Shown piece by piece: positions 14,337-23,691 of a stretch of 64,000 nt of DNA (position 1 is the stretch's first letter; each line of letters opens with the position of its first letter). The notes beneath the pieces were generated by a model, which was not told the DNA's origin, did no database searches, and saw only the letters and a list, made by a program, of their open reading frames with translations. The position numbers and the translations under genes are program-made. This DNA comes from Rheinheimera sp. A13L (GTDB taxonomy: Bacteria; Pseudomonadota; Gammaproteobacteria; Enterobacterales; Alteromonadaceae). The DNA is taken from the NCBI RefSeq assembly GCF_000217935.1, contig NZ_AFHI01000056.1:1-64000 (forward strand), written 5' to 3'.

Positions 14337-17300
14337 TGAAAAGCCCTGTCGCCATTAAAACTACTGGCTATGCCGAATTAGTCTGCCAGAGCCATTTTTC
14401 ATTTCTACAAGGCGCTTCCAGTCCGGCAGAATTAGTGCAGCAGGCCGCAGTTTTAGGCTACAAAGCTTTGGCTATCACTGATGAATGCTCGCTGGCAGGC
14501 GTAGTACGCGCTCACCATCAGATCAAAGAAAAGCAGTTGCCGCTGAAACTGATCATTGGCTCTTTGCTGGTACTGAACCCACAGTTACGGCTGGTATTAC
14601 TCTGCCCGAACAAAACCGCCTACAGCGAGTTATGCCGTATTATCACTCAGGCCAGACGCCGCGCTGAAAAAGGCTCTTACCAGTTAGCCGAATGGGATAT
14701 TCAGCGTATTCAGCATTGTCAGATCCTCTGGCTGCCCAGTGGCGATGCTCAGACCGATCAGTACTGGGGCAACTGGTTACAGCAACATCATGCAGCACGT
14801 TTATGGTTAGGCGCCAGCCGCAAATTACAAAGCCAGGATCAGTTTTATCTGCCCTACTGCCAGCAACTGGCACAGCAGCTGCAACTGCCCTGCTGCGCTA
14901 CAGGTGAAGTGTTAATGCATCAGGCCAGTCGCTTGCCTTTGCAACATGCATTAAGCGCTATTAAAGCTGGCAAAGCTGTGCCTGATATGGCGCGGCAGCT
15001 GTTAAGTAACGCCGAACAGAGTTTAAGGCCTATCAAAAAACTTCAGCAGTTGTTTCCGGCTGAGCTTCTGGATAACAGCCAAAAACTAGCCGATTTATGC
15101 AGCTTTTCATTGGATGAACTGAGTTACCAGTATCCGGCCGAACTGGTACCTGAAGGTTTGACAGCCATGCAGCATTTACGCGCACTGGTTAAAAAGGGTG
15201 AACAGCAGCGTTTTCCTGAAGGCGTACCTGATGATATTCAGCAAACCATTAAAAAAGAGCTGGATCTAATAGAGCAGCTGAATTACCCCTACTATTTTTT
15301 AACTATTCACGATTTGGTGCTGTTTGCGCAGAAACAACAGATTTTGTATCAGGGCCGGGGCTCAGCCGCCAACTCTGTGGTTTGTTATTGTCTGGCGATT
15401 ACAGCTGTGGATCCGCGCCAAATTCAGGTATTAATCGAACGCTTTATTTCAATAGAGCGCTCAGAACCCCCTGATATAGATGTCGATTTTGAACATGAAC
15501 GCCGCGAAGAGATCATTCAATATATTTACCAGAAATATGGCCGTGAACGCGCTGCTTTAGCCGCTACAGTGATTTGTTACCGCTTTAAAAGCGCCTTTCG
15601 GGATATCAGTAAAGCTTTGGGCTTTGAGCTGCATCAGGTGGAGTTTTTTTTAAAAAACCTGCACAGGCGCGATAAAAGCCAGCACTGGAGCAGCCAACTG
15701 ACACAGTTGGGGCTGGATCCACAAGCCAAAAAAGCTCAGCTTTTGGTGCAACTGGTGCAGCAACTGCTCGGCATGCCACGGCATTTATCCCAGCATGTAG
15801 GGGGTTTTGTTATATCCCAGGGGCCTTTGTACGAGCTGGTTCCGGTGGAAAATGCAGCCATGGCCGATCGCACTGTGATCCAATGGGATAAAGATGATCT
15901 GGAATCATTAAAGCTTTTAAAAGTAGATGTACTGGCTTTGGGTATGTTAAGCGCCATTCGTAAGGCGTTTGATTTGGTCAGGCGTTACCAGAACACCGAT
16001 TTAAGCATAGCGGCCATTACCAGAGCAGGTGATGACCCCAAGGTGTATGAAGCTATTCAGAGGGCCGATACGGTAGGTTTATTTCAGATTGAATCTCGGG
16101 CTCAGATGTCGATGCTGCCACGGTTGCGCCCGGCTTGTTATTACGACTTAGTGATCCAGATTGCCATAGTACGGCCTGGCCCTATTCAGGGCGATATGGT
16201 GCATCCTTATTTAAAACGCCGCCATGGCGAAGAAGCTGTGTCTTACCCTTCACTTGCTGTGCAAAACGTGCTGGAACGCACTTTAGGTGTGCCTATTTTT
16301 CAGGAGCAAGTGATTAAACTGGCCATGGTAGCTGCAGGTTTTAGTGGCGGTGAAGCCGATCAGCTACGCCGTGCTATGGCCAGTTGGAAAAAAACCGGCG
16401 AGTTAATTCAGTTTAAACAAAAGCTGATCGACGGCATGTTAAGCAGAGGCTATCAACAAGACTTTGCCGAACGTATTTATCAGCAAATTTGTGGTTTTGG
16501 TGAATATGGTTTTCCTGAATCACATTCGGCCAGTTTTGCTGTGTTGGCTTATGTGTCCGCTTACTTAAAACATTATTACCCTGTGGCTTTTTATGTGGCT
16601 TTGCTCAATAGCCAGCCTATGGGGTTTTATGCACCCAGCCAGTTGATCCAGGATGCACGAATGCATGATGTCGAAGTGTTGCCGGTGTGCGTGAATCAAT
16701 CCGATTGGGACCATTTAATGGTTCCTGCCTCTTCTGCAGCTAAATCGGCTTTTGCGATTCGTTTAGGCCTTCGGTTGGTGAAAGGTTTAAGCCGGCAAGG
16801 TGCACAGCTGCTGCTGGAACACAGACCCAAAGCAGGTTATCAGCAACTGGCTGAAGTAGCACAAAGGGGTTTGTCCGATAGTGATTTAACAGCCCTTGCC
16901 AGTGCCAATGCTTTGCAACAACTGTCGGGGCAACGTTATCAGGCGCGCTGGCAATTACTGGATCAGCAACATAAATTGCCTTTACTCGCAGCTGAGCCTT
17001 ACCAAACCCAGTACCAGTTGCCTATGCCCACTGAGCTCTCTGAAGTAGTCGAAGATTATCAAAGTACAGGCCTGAGTTTACGCACTCATCCTGTTCAGTT
17101 ATTAAAGCAACAAGGGCTGTTGGGGAAATTTGCACAGGCAGCAGAGCTGGACACACTGAACCATAAGTCGGTGGTGACTGTACTAGGTTTAGTCACAGCG
17201 AGGCAAAGCCCTGGTACAGCGTCGGGCGTGACTTTTATTACGCTGGAAGATGGCACAGGTTTTAGCAATGTAGTGGTCTGGTCGGCCACAGCTTCGGCGC

Positions 17301-17449
17301 AGCGCCAGCCGTATTTAAAATCTAAACTATTGAAGGTCAATGGCATTTTGGAGAAAAAAGACGGGGTGATTCATATTATCGCCGGGCGTTTAACCGACCT
17401 GACGCCACTACTTGGCTCGCTTAAAAGTTACTCCAGAGAGTTTCATTAA
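14336..17449 (+). CDS. dnaE2: DnaE2 (ImuC), error-prone DNA polymerase III alpha paralogue
   Basis: The 1037-residue C-family polymerase matches the usual DnaE2 length (about 1000-1080, shorter than replicative DnaE). Domains in order are PHP (ELVCQSHFSFLQGASSPAEL), polymerase palm with catalytic acids in PPDIDVDFEHERREEI (about residue 380), thumb/fingers, helix-hairpin-helix (RLVKGLSRQGAQLLLEHR) and a C-terminal OB fold (TVLGLVTARQSPGTASG). It performs lesion bypass and causes SOS-induced mutations together with ImuA and ImuB. It is the last SOS gene of the operon; a small gene follows after 22 bp. Confidence 0.95.
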   Translation: MKSPVAIKTTGYAELVCQSHFSFLQGASSPAELVQQAAVLGYKALAITDECSLAGVVRAHHQIKEKQLPLKLIIGSLLVLNPQLRLVLLCPNKTAYSELCRIITQARRRAEKGSYQLAEWDIQRIQHCQILWLPSGDAQTDQYWGNWLQQHHAARLWLGASRKLQSQDQFYLPYCQQLAQQLQLPCCATGEVLMHQASRLPLQHALSAIKAGKAVPDMARQLLSNAEQSLRPIKKLQQLFPAELLDNSQKLADLCSFSLDELSYQYPAELVPEGLTAMQHLRALVKKGEQQRFPEGVPDDIQQTIKKELDLIEQLNYPYYFLTIHDLVLFAQKQQILYQGRGSAANSVVCYCLAITAVDPRQIQVLIERFISIERSEPPDIDVDFEHERREEIIQYIYQKYGRERAALAATVICYRFKSAFRDISKALGFELHQVEFFLKNLHRRDKSQHWSSQLTQLGLDPQAKKAQLLVQLVQQLLGMPRHLSQHVGGFVISQGPLYELVPVENAAMADRTVIQWDKDDLESLKLLKVDVLALGMLSAIRKAFDLVRRYQNTDLSIAAITRAGDDPKVYEAIQRADTVGLFQIESRAQMSMLPRLRPACYYDLVIQIAIVRPGPIQGDMVHPYLKRRHGEEAVSYPSLAVQNVLERTLGVPIFQEQVIKLAMVAAGFSGGEADQLRRAMASWKKTGELIQFKQKLIDGMLSRGYQQDFAERIYQQICGFGEYGFPESHSASFAVLAYVSAYLKHYYPVAFYVALLNSQPMGFYAPSQLIQDARMHDVEVLPVCVNQSDWDHLMVPASSAAKSAFAIRLGLRLVKGLSRQGAQLLLEHRPKAGYQQLAEVAQRGLSDSDLTALASANALQQLSGQRYQARWQLLDQQHKLPLLAAEPYQTQYQLPMPTELSEVVEDYQSTGLSLRTHPVQLLKQQGLLGKFAQAAELDTLNHKSVVTVLGLVTARQSPGTASGVTFITLEDGTGFSNVVVWSATASAQRQPYLKSKLLKVNGILEKKDGVIHIIAGRLTDLTPLLGSLKSYSREFH

Positions 17450-17471
17450 TTAACACTAAAGAATACAGACG

Positions 17472-17870
17472 ATGTGGACACCCAAAAGCAATAAACAAAA
17501 CAGACCTTACAGAGTGAAAAAAACCGGCATTAAAGATGAAAACATCGACCGGCAGATTCTGGTGTTGCATCAGGCTATTGCGACCAAATTGCTGGCTGAG
17601 CCTGCTTTGTTGGAGCAGGTCAAAGCTAAACTGGAAGAACGACGCGATAACGGCCAGCTTGGCTATGGCGCTTATCTGCACTGGGTGTCGGTGCTGGAGT
17701 TGTATCAGCAGCCAGAACAGTTTTGTGCAGGTATCATCGAAGACAGCCCTTATTTACGTAAATTACGCCGCCGCACTCCTTTTGTCGGTATTTTAACTGA
17801 GCACGAACGACAACTGGCGTTATCGCAGCATAGTCTGGGCACCTTAGCGCAAGTACTAACCGGATTTTAG
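17472..17870 (+). CDS. Conserved hypothetical protein downstream of dnaE2
   Basis: The 132-residue basic, soluble protein has no signal peptide. Recognisable features are IDRQILVLHQAIATKLLAEP and LEERRDNGQLGYGAYLHWVSVLEL, a helical pattern that I have the impression recurs in gammaproteobacterial hypotheticals, and a C-terminal RKLRRRTPFVGILTEHER. It starts 22 bp after dnaE2 in the same direction, so it could be co-transcribed with the SOS operon. A role in DNA repair is only guilt by position. Confidence 0.7.
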   Translation: MWTPKSNKQNRPYRVKKTGIKDENIDRQILVLHQAIATKLLAEPALLEQVKAKLEERRDNGQLGYGAYLHWVSVLELYQQPEQFCAGIIEDSPYLRKLRRRTPFVGILTEHERQLALSQHSLGTLAQVLTGF

Positions 17871-17930
17871 TCTTGCTAAATCAGTCACTAGCTCAGACAA
17901 TCAATAAAACAACTTATTATTTTGTCACTG

Positions 17931-18731
17931 ATGCCTGAAACCAGACTTTTACATCCTTTACGCTCGCGGCTGGCTCATCAACTGGACCCTGTATTATATT
18001 CAGGCCGCGGTATGTCGCCTCTGAATATAGCCATAGCTCTGGTGATCATCCTTGGTATTTTGTTAGCCGTTATTCAAACTGAACCTAATATCCGCCAAGG
18101 CCATGAACACTGGTTTCGTTACACTGAGCTTGCTTTAGGTTCACTGTTTTTACTGGAATATCTGGCCAGACTCTGGACCTGTATTGAAAATGATTCGATA
18201 AAAAGCCGCTGGCAACATTTCTTTTCTTTTTTTGCTATGGCTGATTTATTGGCGATAGTAGTGGCCTTTTCACTTTATATGGGCAATGGCGGTGTCATTT
18301 TACGTCTGGTATTACTGATCCGTGTAATCCGTCTGGCACGGTTGGGCCGTTTTTCAACAGCTCTGGAATGTATAGCTGTAGCTATCCGTAGCCGCACTTA
18401 TGAGCTGCTGGTCAGTGGTATTTTTGGTGTCATTGTTTTACTTTTTGCCGCCACTTGTCTCTATCTGGTGGAAGGCGATATTCAACCTGAAGCTTTTGGC
18501 TCTATACCCCGCGCAACCTGGTGGGCTGTCGCGACTTTAACTACTGTAGGTTATGGCGATGTGTACCCTATTACCCTGCTTGGCCGTATTCTGGCTGGTA
18601 TTACTGCGGTGACAGGAATATGTATGATTGCAGTGCCCACAGGTATTCTGGCATCGGCTTTTAGTGATGCCATTAAAGAAGCCAAAGAAAAACACCGCCG
18701 TTTGCCAAAAGTGCTGGATCGTGAAATTTGA
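17931..18731 (+). CDS. Voltage-gated-type potassium channel
   Basis: The product of about 266 residues is a six-helix ion channel. The S4-like voltage sensor is RLVLLIRVIRLARLGRFS with regularly spaced arginines, and the pore helix carries the selectivity signature TLTTVGYGDVYP. GRILAGITAVTGICMIAVPTGIL forms the last helix (S6). The C-terminal cytoplasmic tail is short, with no RCK/TrkA-N domain. Two starts are possible: TTG at 17922 and ATG at 17931; the ATG is taken. It probably sets K+ permeability or membrane potential. Confidence 0.9.
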   Translation: MPETRLLHPLRSRLAHQLDPVLYSGRGMSPLNIAIALVIILGILLAVIQTEPNIRQGHEHWFRYTELALGSLFLLEYLARLWTCIENDSIKSRWQHFFSFFAMADLLAIVVAFSLYMGNGGVILRLVLLIRVIRLARLGRFSTALECIAVAIRSRTYELLVSGIFGVIVLLFAATCLYLVEGDIQPEAFGSIPRATWWAVATLTTVGYGDVYPITLLGRILAGITAVTGICMIAVPTGILASAFSDAIKEAKEKHRRLPKVLDREI

Positions 18732-18793
18732 TGAAACCAAAGGACGTTTTTTTGCTAAATTAAACAGGCCTTGTTTTGCGGAAGTGAGTGTAA

Positions 18794-19534
18794 ATGAGCC
18801 CCTGGTTGCTGATCATTAGTATTTTTTGTAGCGCGGGTTTTGCAACTGCCGCTGAAAAAACGACTTACACTCTGGGTACGCACAATATCAGCTATAAACC
18901 CCATTACGATTTTAATACCCCTGAAACCGACAGCTTTGCTGAAGCTTTATTGCAACTTTTTGCAACTCATCAGCACATTCAATTTAAGGTCGTAAATTTA
19001 CCCGGCAAAAGATTAAATCTTGAAGACGAAGTGGATTTTATCTATCCGGACAATCCACTGTGGCGACAGGCCAGACAGCACCAGCCTGAGCTGTATTTTA
19101 GCCAAAGTGCAGTTCATATACTCGGAACCACTATGGTGCCGGTGTTGCGCCAGCATCTGCCACTGAATAAAGTGAAAAGCATTGCAGTACCACGAGGTTT
19201 TACTCCGGACCATTTACTTAAAGTACAGCCTGTTTATGGTTTTAAATTAGTAGAAACTCCGGATGCTGAGTCGGCACTGAAGATGGTACTGATGGGCCGG
19301 GTGGATGCAGCAGATGTTGAACTTAATGTGGCTAACTTCTTATTAGGGCAAATGCAGCAAGCCGGCACTTTAGTACCAGGCACTGCATTGCCATTTTCCC
19401 CAGTCAGTTTTCACTTATCCAGCGCCAGGCATCCAGATTTGATCCTGGCGTTTGATCGTTTTTTACTAAGCCACAAAAAGCAGATCAAACAGCTGAAGCA
19501 GCAGTATCAGTTGCAGGAGAAATTACCTGACTAA
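18794..19534 (+). CDS. Periplasmic solute-binding-like protein (SBP_bac_3 type)
   Basis: The 246-residue protein starts with a signal peptide (MSPWLLIISIFCSAGFATAA). The rest resembles the small amino-acid-binding-like fold common as stand-alone periplasmic proteins in Alteromonadales: a first lobe (TYTLGTHNISYKPHYDF), a central KSIAVPRGFTPDHLL strand-turn, and the ESALKMVLMGRVDAADVEL segment typical of SBP_bac_3. No ABC permease is adjacent, so it may be a sensor accessory or orphan receptor. Ligand unknown. Confidence 0.7.
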   Translation: MSPWLLIISIFCSAGFATAAEKTTYTLGTHNISYKPHYDFNTPETDSFAEALLQLFATHQHIQFKVVNLPGKRLNLEDEVDFIYPDNPLWRQARQHQPELYFSQSAVHILGTTMVPVLRQHLPLNKVKSIAVPRGFTPDHLLKVQPVYGFKLVETPDAESALKMVLMGRVDAADVELNVANFLLGQMQQAGTLVPGTALPFSPVSFHLSSARHPDLILAFDRFLLSHKKQIKQLKQQYQLQEKLPD

Positions 19535-19559
19535 CATGCTGCTAATACGAGAAAACTCA

Positions 19560-20294
19560 CTACAAGTTATACAATTTCTTGCGGCCAAAACTTAACACTG
19601 TACTGAATACCATCAGAAATAAACCCAGTAACTGCAGCACTGTATTGCCAACACGCTCAACCTTATGACCGCCCTTATACATAAAGGTACGGCTGCCGCC
19701 CGCTACAGGAAGGATATAATACTCGCCTTTATGTTCAAAACTCAGCTCGGAGATTTGCGCCAACCTTTTATACATCAGCTGTTCCTGCTCTGCCTTCGCG
19801 TTTATCGATTGCCGTATTGCCTCGTCCGACCCCATGCTTATAGGAAAATAACGATCCCAGTCTGTAAATACAAAAGCCGATTCGCCCGGCAGCACTACAC
19901 CTTGAGATTGATACTGGTAGAGTTTTTCCGGAAAGCATAAGGCCTGAAAACCGGCATAAAAACAGGCGGCCCCCAAGGCAAAAATAAAACTTAAACTCAG
20001 TACTAACACTGCAGAGTGACGCTGCTGCTTTTGATTTTTCTGTTTCACAAAATGCTCAATATCCGCTATAGCCGTCAGTTGCTGAAGTTCCTCTGCTGAA
20101 AAAGCAGCAACAAAATTTGGCAGCGACGTCTCAATGGCATTTAGCAAACGACGAAAAACATCGTTAGAAGGTAAAGATTTATCATTTTCAAGTTTGGACA
20201 AATAAGATTGTTCAATGCCAATTTGTTCAGCAAGTTGCGGCTGGCTTAATGCCATAGCTGCACGCTTTTCTCTGATATATTCACCTAAGGTCAT
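19560..20294 (-). CDS. Membrane-anchored XRE-family HTH regulator
   Basis: The N-terminal 65 residues form a Cro/C1-type helix-turn-helix (YIREKRAAMALSQPQLAEQIG then EQSYLSKLENDKSLPS). A hydrophobic helix at about residues 95-120 (VLVLSLSFIFALGAACFYAGF) and a second near the C-terminus (VLQLLGLFLMVFSTVLSFG) bracket a domain of about 100 residues that would face the periplasm. A one-component membrane-bound transcription factor is therefore likely; what it senses is unknown. AGGAA precedes the ATG. It is convergent with the solute-binding protein gene. Confidence 0.82.
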   Translation of the reverse strand: MTLGEYIREKRAAMALSQPQLAEQIGIEQSYLSKLENDKSLPSNDVFRRLLNAIETSLPNFVAAFSAEELQQLTAIADIEHFVKQKNQKQQRHSAVLVLSLSFIFALGAACFYAGFQALCFPEKLYQYQSQGVVLPGESAFVFTDWDRYFPISMGSDEAIRQSINAKAEQEQLMYKRLAQISELSFEHKGEYYILPVAGGSRTFMYKGGHKVERVGNTVLQLLGLFLMVFSTVLSFGRKKLYNL

Positions 20295-20439
20295 GACAGT
20301 TCCTTGTTGATTGAAGTCCTGAGTATGCTTATGAATTCCTTCAGAAATAGGAAGCAGAATAGCGGGGAATAATAATGAATCTTCAGAATAGTGTCACATT
20401 CAGCCGGCTTTTTTTCAATTGATGCTCATTAACCCGCTC

Positions 20440-21024
20440 TCACAGGTGCAACCAATCCGCTAACTCCAGAAGATCATCCACTACGACATCAGCCAGCTCT
20501 GCATAAATATGGTTATCACCATAACGGTATAAACAACAATAGGCACCTGCGTTGCGGGCTGTTTGAATATCAAACAAATAGTCGCCTACATAAAGTATTT
20601 GATCAGGAGTGACGCCCAACTGTTCAGCTATCAGCCACAAGCCTTCAGGCTGAGGTTTAGCCGGAGCGTCGTCGCGGGTCAGCACCAAATCAATAGGAAT
20701 ATTCAGCGCCTGCATACATAACTCGGTGGCCTGACGCATATTACGGGTTAAGATGGCCATAGGCATATTCTGGTGCTTCAGTTGCTGTAGCAACAGGTCC
20801 GCATTAGGCATCCAACTGGCGTTACGCGCCCCCTCGAGTTCAAAGTCGATAATAATCCGCTCTGCCTGTTGTTTCTTCAAAGCACAACCTAAGGTGGCTA
20901 AATGTTCCAGGATCAGCGTGTGCTCAGGCCAGCCTAAACGGCGACGCAGCTCGGAAAAATCCAGTTTGGAGTCCACCAAAGTGCCATCCAAATCAAAAAC
21001 CACAGCTTTAATTTTTTTATTCAA
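20440..21024 (-). CDS. HAD-family phosphatase
   Basis: The 194-residue hydrolase has the classical HAD motifs: motif I VVFDLDGTLVDS (nucleophile and acid/base Asp), motif II AILTRN, motif III Lys in APAKPQPEG, and motif IV VGDYLFDIQTARNAG. A small helical cap is inserted after motif I, as in phosphoglycolate phosphatase/GMP-IMP nucleotidase relatives. The start codon is TTG (21022-21024) preceded by GAGATAGG; no in-frame ATG exists upstream. The substrate cannot be read from the sequence. Confidence 0.88.
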   Translation of the reverse strand: MNKKIKAVVFDLDGTLVDSKLDFSELRRRLGWPEHTLILEHLATLGCALKKQQAERIIIDFELEGARNASWMPNADLLLQQLKHQNMPMAILTRNMRQATELCMQALNIPIDLVLTRDDAPAKPQPEGLWLIAEQLGVTPDQILYVGDYLFDIQTARNAGAYCCLYRYGDNHIYAELADVVVDDLLELADWLHL

Positions 21025-21088
21025 TGCCTATCTCTTTCACTTTGTATTCCTTGTATCAGGGTACGTACAAAACTACAACATAGCCCAG

Positions 21089-22003
21089 TTAAACAGCTGA
21101 CCAGACTTTTAACCAGGGATAGTGACTAAAGGCTTCACTAAACCATTGCAGTGCTTTGCCCTGACCTTGTTTTTGCCAGGCCAGATACAACATAGCCTTT
21201 TCGCGTGGAATGCTGGTTTTTTTAGCGATTAATAAACCTCTGGCTAATTCATCCTGAATTAAATGTTTTGGTAAAAAACCAACCCCTAAACCCTGCACCT
21301 GAGCGGCAATTTTGGCCTGCATTGAACTGACTCTGAGTACGCGGCGGGTGGTAAATAAGCCGGAACTACGTTTAGGTGCATCCAAAGCCGAATCCGATAC
21401 CACTATAGCCGTTTCCTGCTCTACATCCGCTAAATCAATTTGCCTGTTGATATTGGCCAGTTCATGCTGCGGCGACAACGCAAACACAAACTCTACTTCA
21501 CCTATAGGCACCAGTTCGTATTTTCCTTTGGGCATATCAGCCGATACCCCCAAAGCAATTTGAGCCCGACCTGTTTCCAGCGCCTCCCAGCCACCGCCTA
21601 AGACTTCTTCACGCATACTGACTTCCGTCATTTTGCCAAGCGCCATAAATTCGTGAATAAGGCTCAACACAGGCGGATACGGCACTATGCTGTCTTTGGC
21701 TATTACAAACTGCGTTTCCCAGCCTGTATCCACTTGCTTAATCGCATCCTGTAATCGGCTGGCTGCCTGCAATAATTCACGACCCTGTTGCAGCAGCAAC
21801 AGACCAGCTGGTGTCAGCTGTGCTTTTTGTTTGGAACGGTCAAACAGCTGTACGTCAAGATCAGCTTCAAGTTTGGCTATGGTATAGCTTAAGGCAGAAG
21901 GCACTTTGTATAAATGTTCAGCCGCAGCGGCAAAGCTGCCCTTGCGGTCGATAGCATCCAGCGCACGCAAAGCGTCCAGCGTCAGAATAGGATGATTGGC
22001 CAT
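21089..22003 (-). CDS. LysR-family transcriptional regulator (YhaJ-like)
   Basis: The N-terminal winged helix-turn-helix is clear (LDALRALDAIDRKGSFAAAA, PSALSYTIAKLEADL, VQLFDRSKQKAQLTPAG) and is followed by a periplasmic-binding-like effector domain. The frame extends to 22129, but the ATG at 22003 with AAAGG upstream gives a standard start of 304 residues. It is divergent from doxX-pirin, the arrangement of E. coli yhaJ with its yqjF/yhaK-type targets, so it probably controls them. Confidence 0.88.
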   Translation of the reverse strand: MANHPILTLDALRALDAIDRKGSFAAAAEHLYKVPSALSYTIAKLEADLDVQLFDRSKQKAQLTPAGLLLLQQGRELLQAASRLQDAIKQVDTGWETQFVIAKDSIVPYPPVLSLIHEFMALGKMTEVSMREEVLGGGWEALETGRAQIALGVSADMPKGKYELVPIGEVEFVFALSPQHELANINRQIDLADVEQETAIVVSDSALDAPKRSSGLFTTRRVLRVSSMQAKIAAQVQGLGVGFLPKHLIQDELARGLLIAKKTSIPREKAMLYLAWQKQGQGKALQWFSEAFSHYPWLKVWSAV

Positions 22004-22167
22004 AATACCTTTATTTGCATGTTCAAAAATTTTGAATGATGAACTCAGTTTATTCCGCTTTTTTAAAAATGCAAGCCGTTCTAAAGTACACACATCGGAA
22101 CTGACAAGCGGTTTAAAGCAGTCTGACAACCCTAATTAACGGTCAATTTATTTAAAGGTGAATACAA

Positions 22168-22617
22168 ATGAACAAAGTAACTTTACAACAAATTTTCAGT
22201 ACTAACGCAGGTTTTGGCGCTCTAGCATTACGAGTTCCAGTCGGTATTATTTTTGCCGCACACGGTGCACAAAAATTATTTGGCTGGTTTGGTGGCTACG
22301 GTTTAGAAGGCACAGGTGGCTGGATGGAAAGTATAGGCCTGGCGCCTGGTGTTTTGATGGCCTTTTTAGCTGGCGCGGCTGAGTTTTTTGGTGGTTTGGC
22401 TCTGGTGTTTGGTGTGTTAACCCGCCCTGCAGCAGTGACCTTAATTATCGCCATGTTAGTGGCCATCTTTAAAGTGCACTTTGCCAACGGTTTCTTTATG
22501 AGCACCAACGGCTACGAGTTTGCCTTAGCCTTGTTAGCAGCCAGCGTTTCTCTGTTATTCAGCGGTGCAGGTAAAGCCTCGGTCGATGCCATTATCGCGA
22601 AAAAACTGAACTCATAA
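22168..22617 (+). CDS. DoxX-family membrane protein
   Basis: The 149-residue protein has four transmembrane helices with the DoxX motif (GIIFAAHGAQKLFGWFGGYG) near the N-terminus and GAAEFFGGLALVFGVLTRPAA in the second helix pair. AAAGGTG precedes the ATG. It lies between a divergent LysR regulator and a pirin gene. Such trios respond to electrophiles or aromatic compounds in E. coli (YqjF); that role here is inferred. Confidence 0.88.
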   Translation: MNKVTLQQIFSTNAGFGALALRVPVGIIFAAHGAQKLFGWFGGYGLEGTGGWMESIGLAPGVLMAFLAGAAEFFGGLALVFGVLTRPAAVTLIIAMLVAIFKVHFANGFFMSTNGYEFALALLAASVSLLFSGAGKASVDAIIAKKLNS

Positions 22618-22629
22618 TTCCAACCAGGT

Positions 22630-22654
22630 GGCTCTCTCTGCGAAAGAGAGAGCC
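22630..22654. repeat. Intercistronic hairpin between doxX and pirin
   Basis: GGCTCTCTCT (22630-22639) pairs perfectly with AGAGAGAGCC (22645-22654) across a 5-nt loop. No T-run follows. It may stabilise the upstream mRNA or attenuate expression of the pirin gene. Confidence 0.5.
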
Positions 22655-22702
22655 TGTCCGAACTTAGCCCACCGGGCTGCAGCTTCAAATACGAGGGATT
22701 TC

Positions 22703-23395
22703 ATGATTGAATTAAGACGTTCTGCTGATCGCGGCACAGCCAATTTTGGCTGGTTAAACAGCAAACACACTTTTTCTTTTGGCCGTTATTACGACCCGGC
22801 TCATATGGGGTTTTCAGCGCTACGAGTGATTAACGATGACGAAGTAGACGCAGCTGCAGGCTTTGACACCCATGGCCATCAGGATATGGAAATCATCAGT
22901 TATGTGCTGGAAGGTCAAATTGCCCACAAAGATTCTGCAGGCAATGTAAAAACTTTACCTGCGGGTGAATTTCAGCTGATGAGTGCAGGCAAAGGCATTT
23001 ATCACAGCGAATTTAATGCCAGTGATAAAGACAACTTAAAATTTTTGCAGATCTGGATCCAGCCCAATCAATTTGGTGGCGAGCCTGGTTATCAGCAAAA
23101 AGACTTTAAGGCCGAAGCAGGCTTAACTTTGGTGATTACTCCGGATGGCCGTGATGGCACTTTGCAGATCAAACAAGATGCCTGTTTATCCCAGTTGCTG
23201 TTAAGCGAGCATGATGTCATTGAATTGCCAGTGACTGCCAAACGCAACTTCTACCTGCATTTAATTGAAGGGGAACTGGAATTAAATGGCATGACAATGC
23301 AACCAGGTGATGGCGCAAAAATTAGTCGGGAAACTGAGCTGAAAGCTTTAGCCACTCAAGGACCAGTACAAGCCCTGTGGTTTGATTTGCCTTAG
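22703..23395 (+). CDS. Pirin family protein (YhaK-like)
   Basis: This 230-residue bicupin begins IELRRSADRGTANFGWL and carries the pirin metal-site cluster in FDTHGHQDMEIISYVLEGQIAHKD (His, His, Glu) with the matching His in GKGIYHSEFNAS. Family members bind iron and some have quercetinase activity. The open frame starts at 22628, but the ATG at 22703 after CGAGGGA is the start; the upstream stretch is the hairpin region. It is probably in one operon with doxX. Confidence 0.9.
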   Translation: MIELRRSADRGTANFGWLNSKHTFSFGRYYDPAHMGFSALRVINDDEVDAAAGFDTHGHQDMEIISYVLEGQIAHKDSAGNVKTLPAGEFQLMSAGKGIYHSEFNASDKDNLKFLQIWIQPNQFGGEPGYQQKDFKAEAGLTLVITPDGRDGTLQIKQDACLSQLLLSEHDVIELPVTAKRNFYLHLIEGELELNGMTMQPGDGAKISRETELKALATQGPVQALWFDLP

Positions 23396-23691
23396 TACCT
23401 CCCTGTAACTAAAGCACTGATCTGACAGTAAAAGGTTTGCACCAGCTGTCAGATCCACAATGTCGCTATCAGAGACGGGTATCCTTATTTTGCAGCTACC
23501 CCCTTATCACAGAGACTCGAAAACCCATAAATTCATGATAAATAAAGAATATATAAATTCATCATAATCAAATCACAAAAAATAGATTGTCAATTGATAT
23601 ATTCCAATATATACATATTCATGTATCAAATTTGAAACAAAATTTCATTTAACACCAAAATAATTTACTTAAATTAACTAGGTATTGATAT
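23396..23691. other. AT-rich intergenic region, no gene seen
   Basis: From about 23515 the sequence becomes very AT-rich, with several TATA-like stretches (for example ATATATACATATTCATG near 23608). I see no coding frame, RNA gene or clear promoter pair. The shift in base composition coincides with the following unusual gene. Confidence 0.5.
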
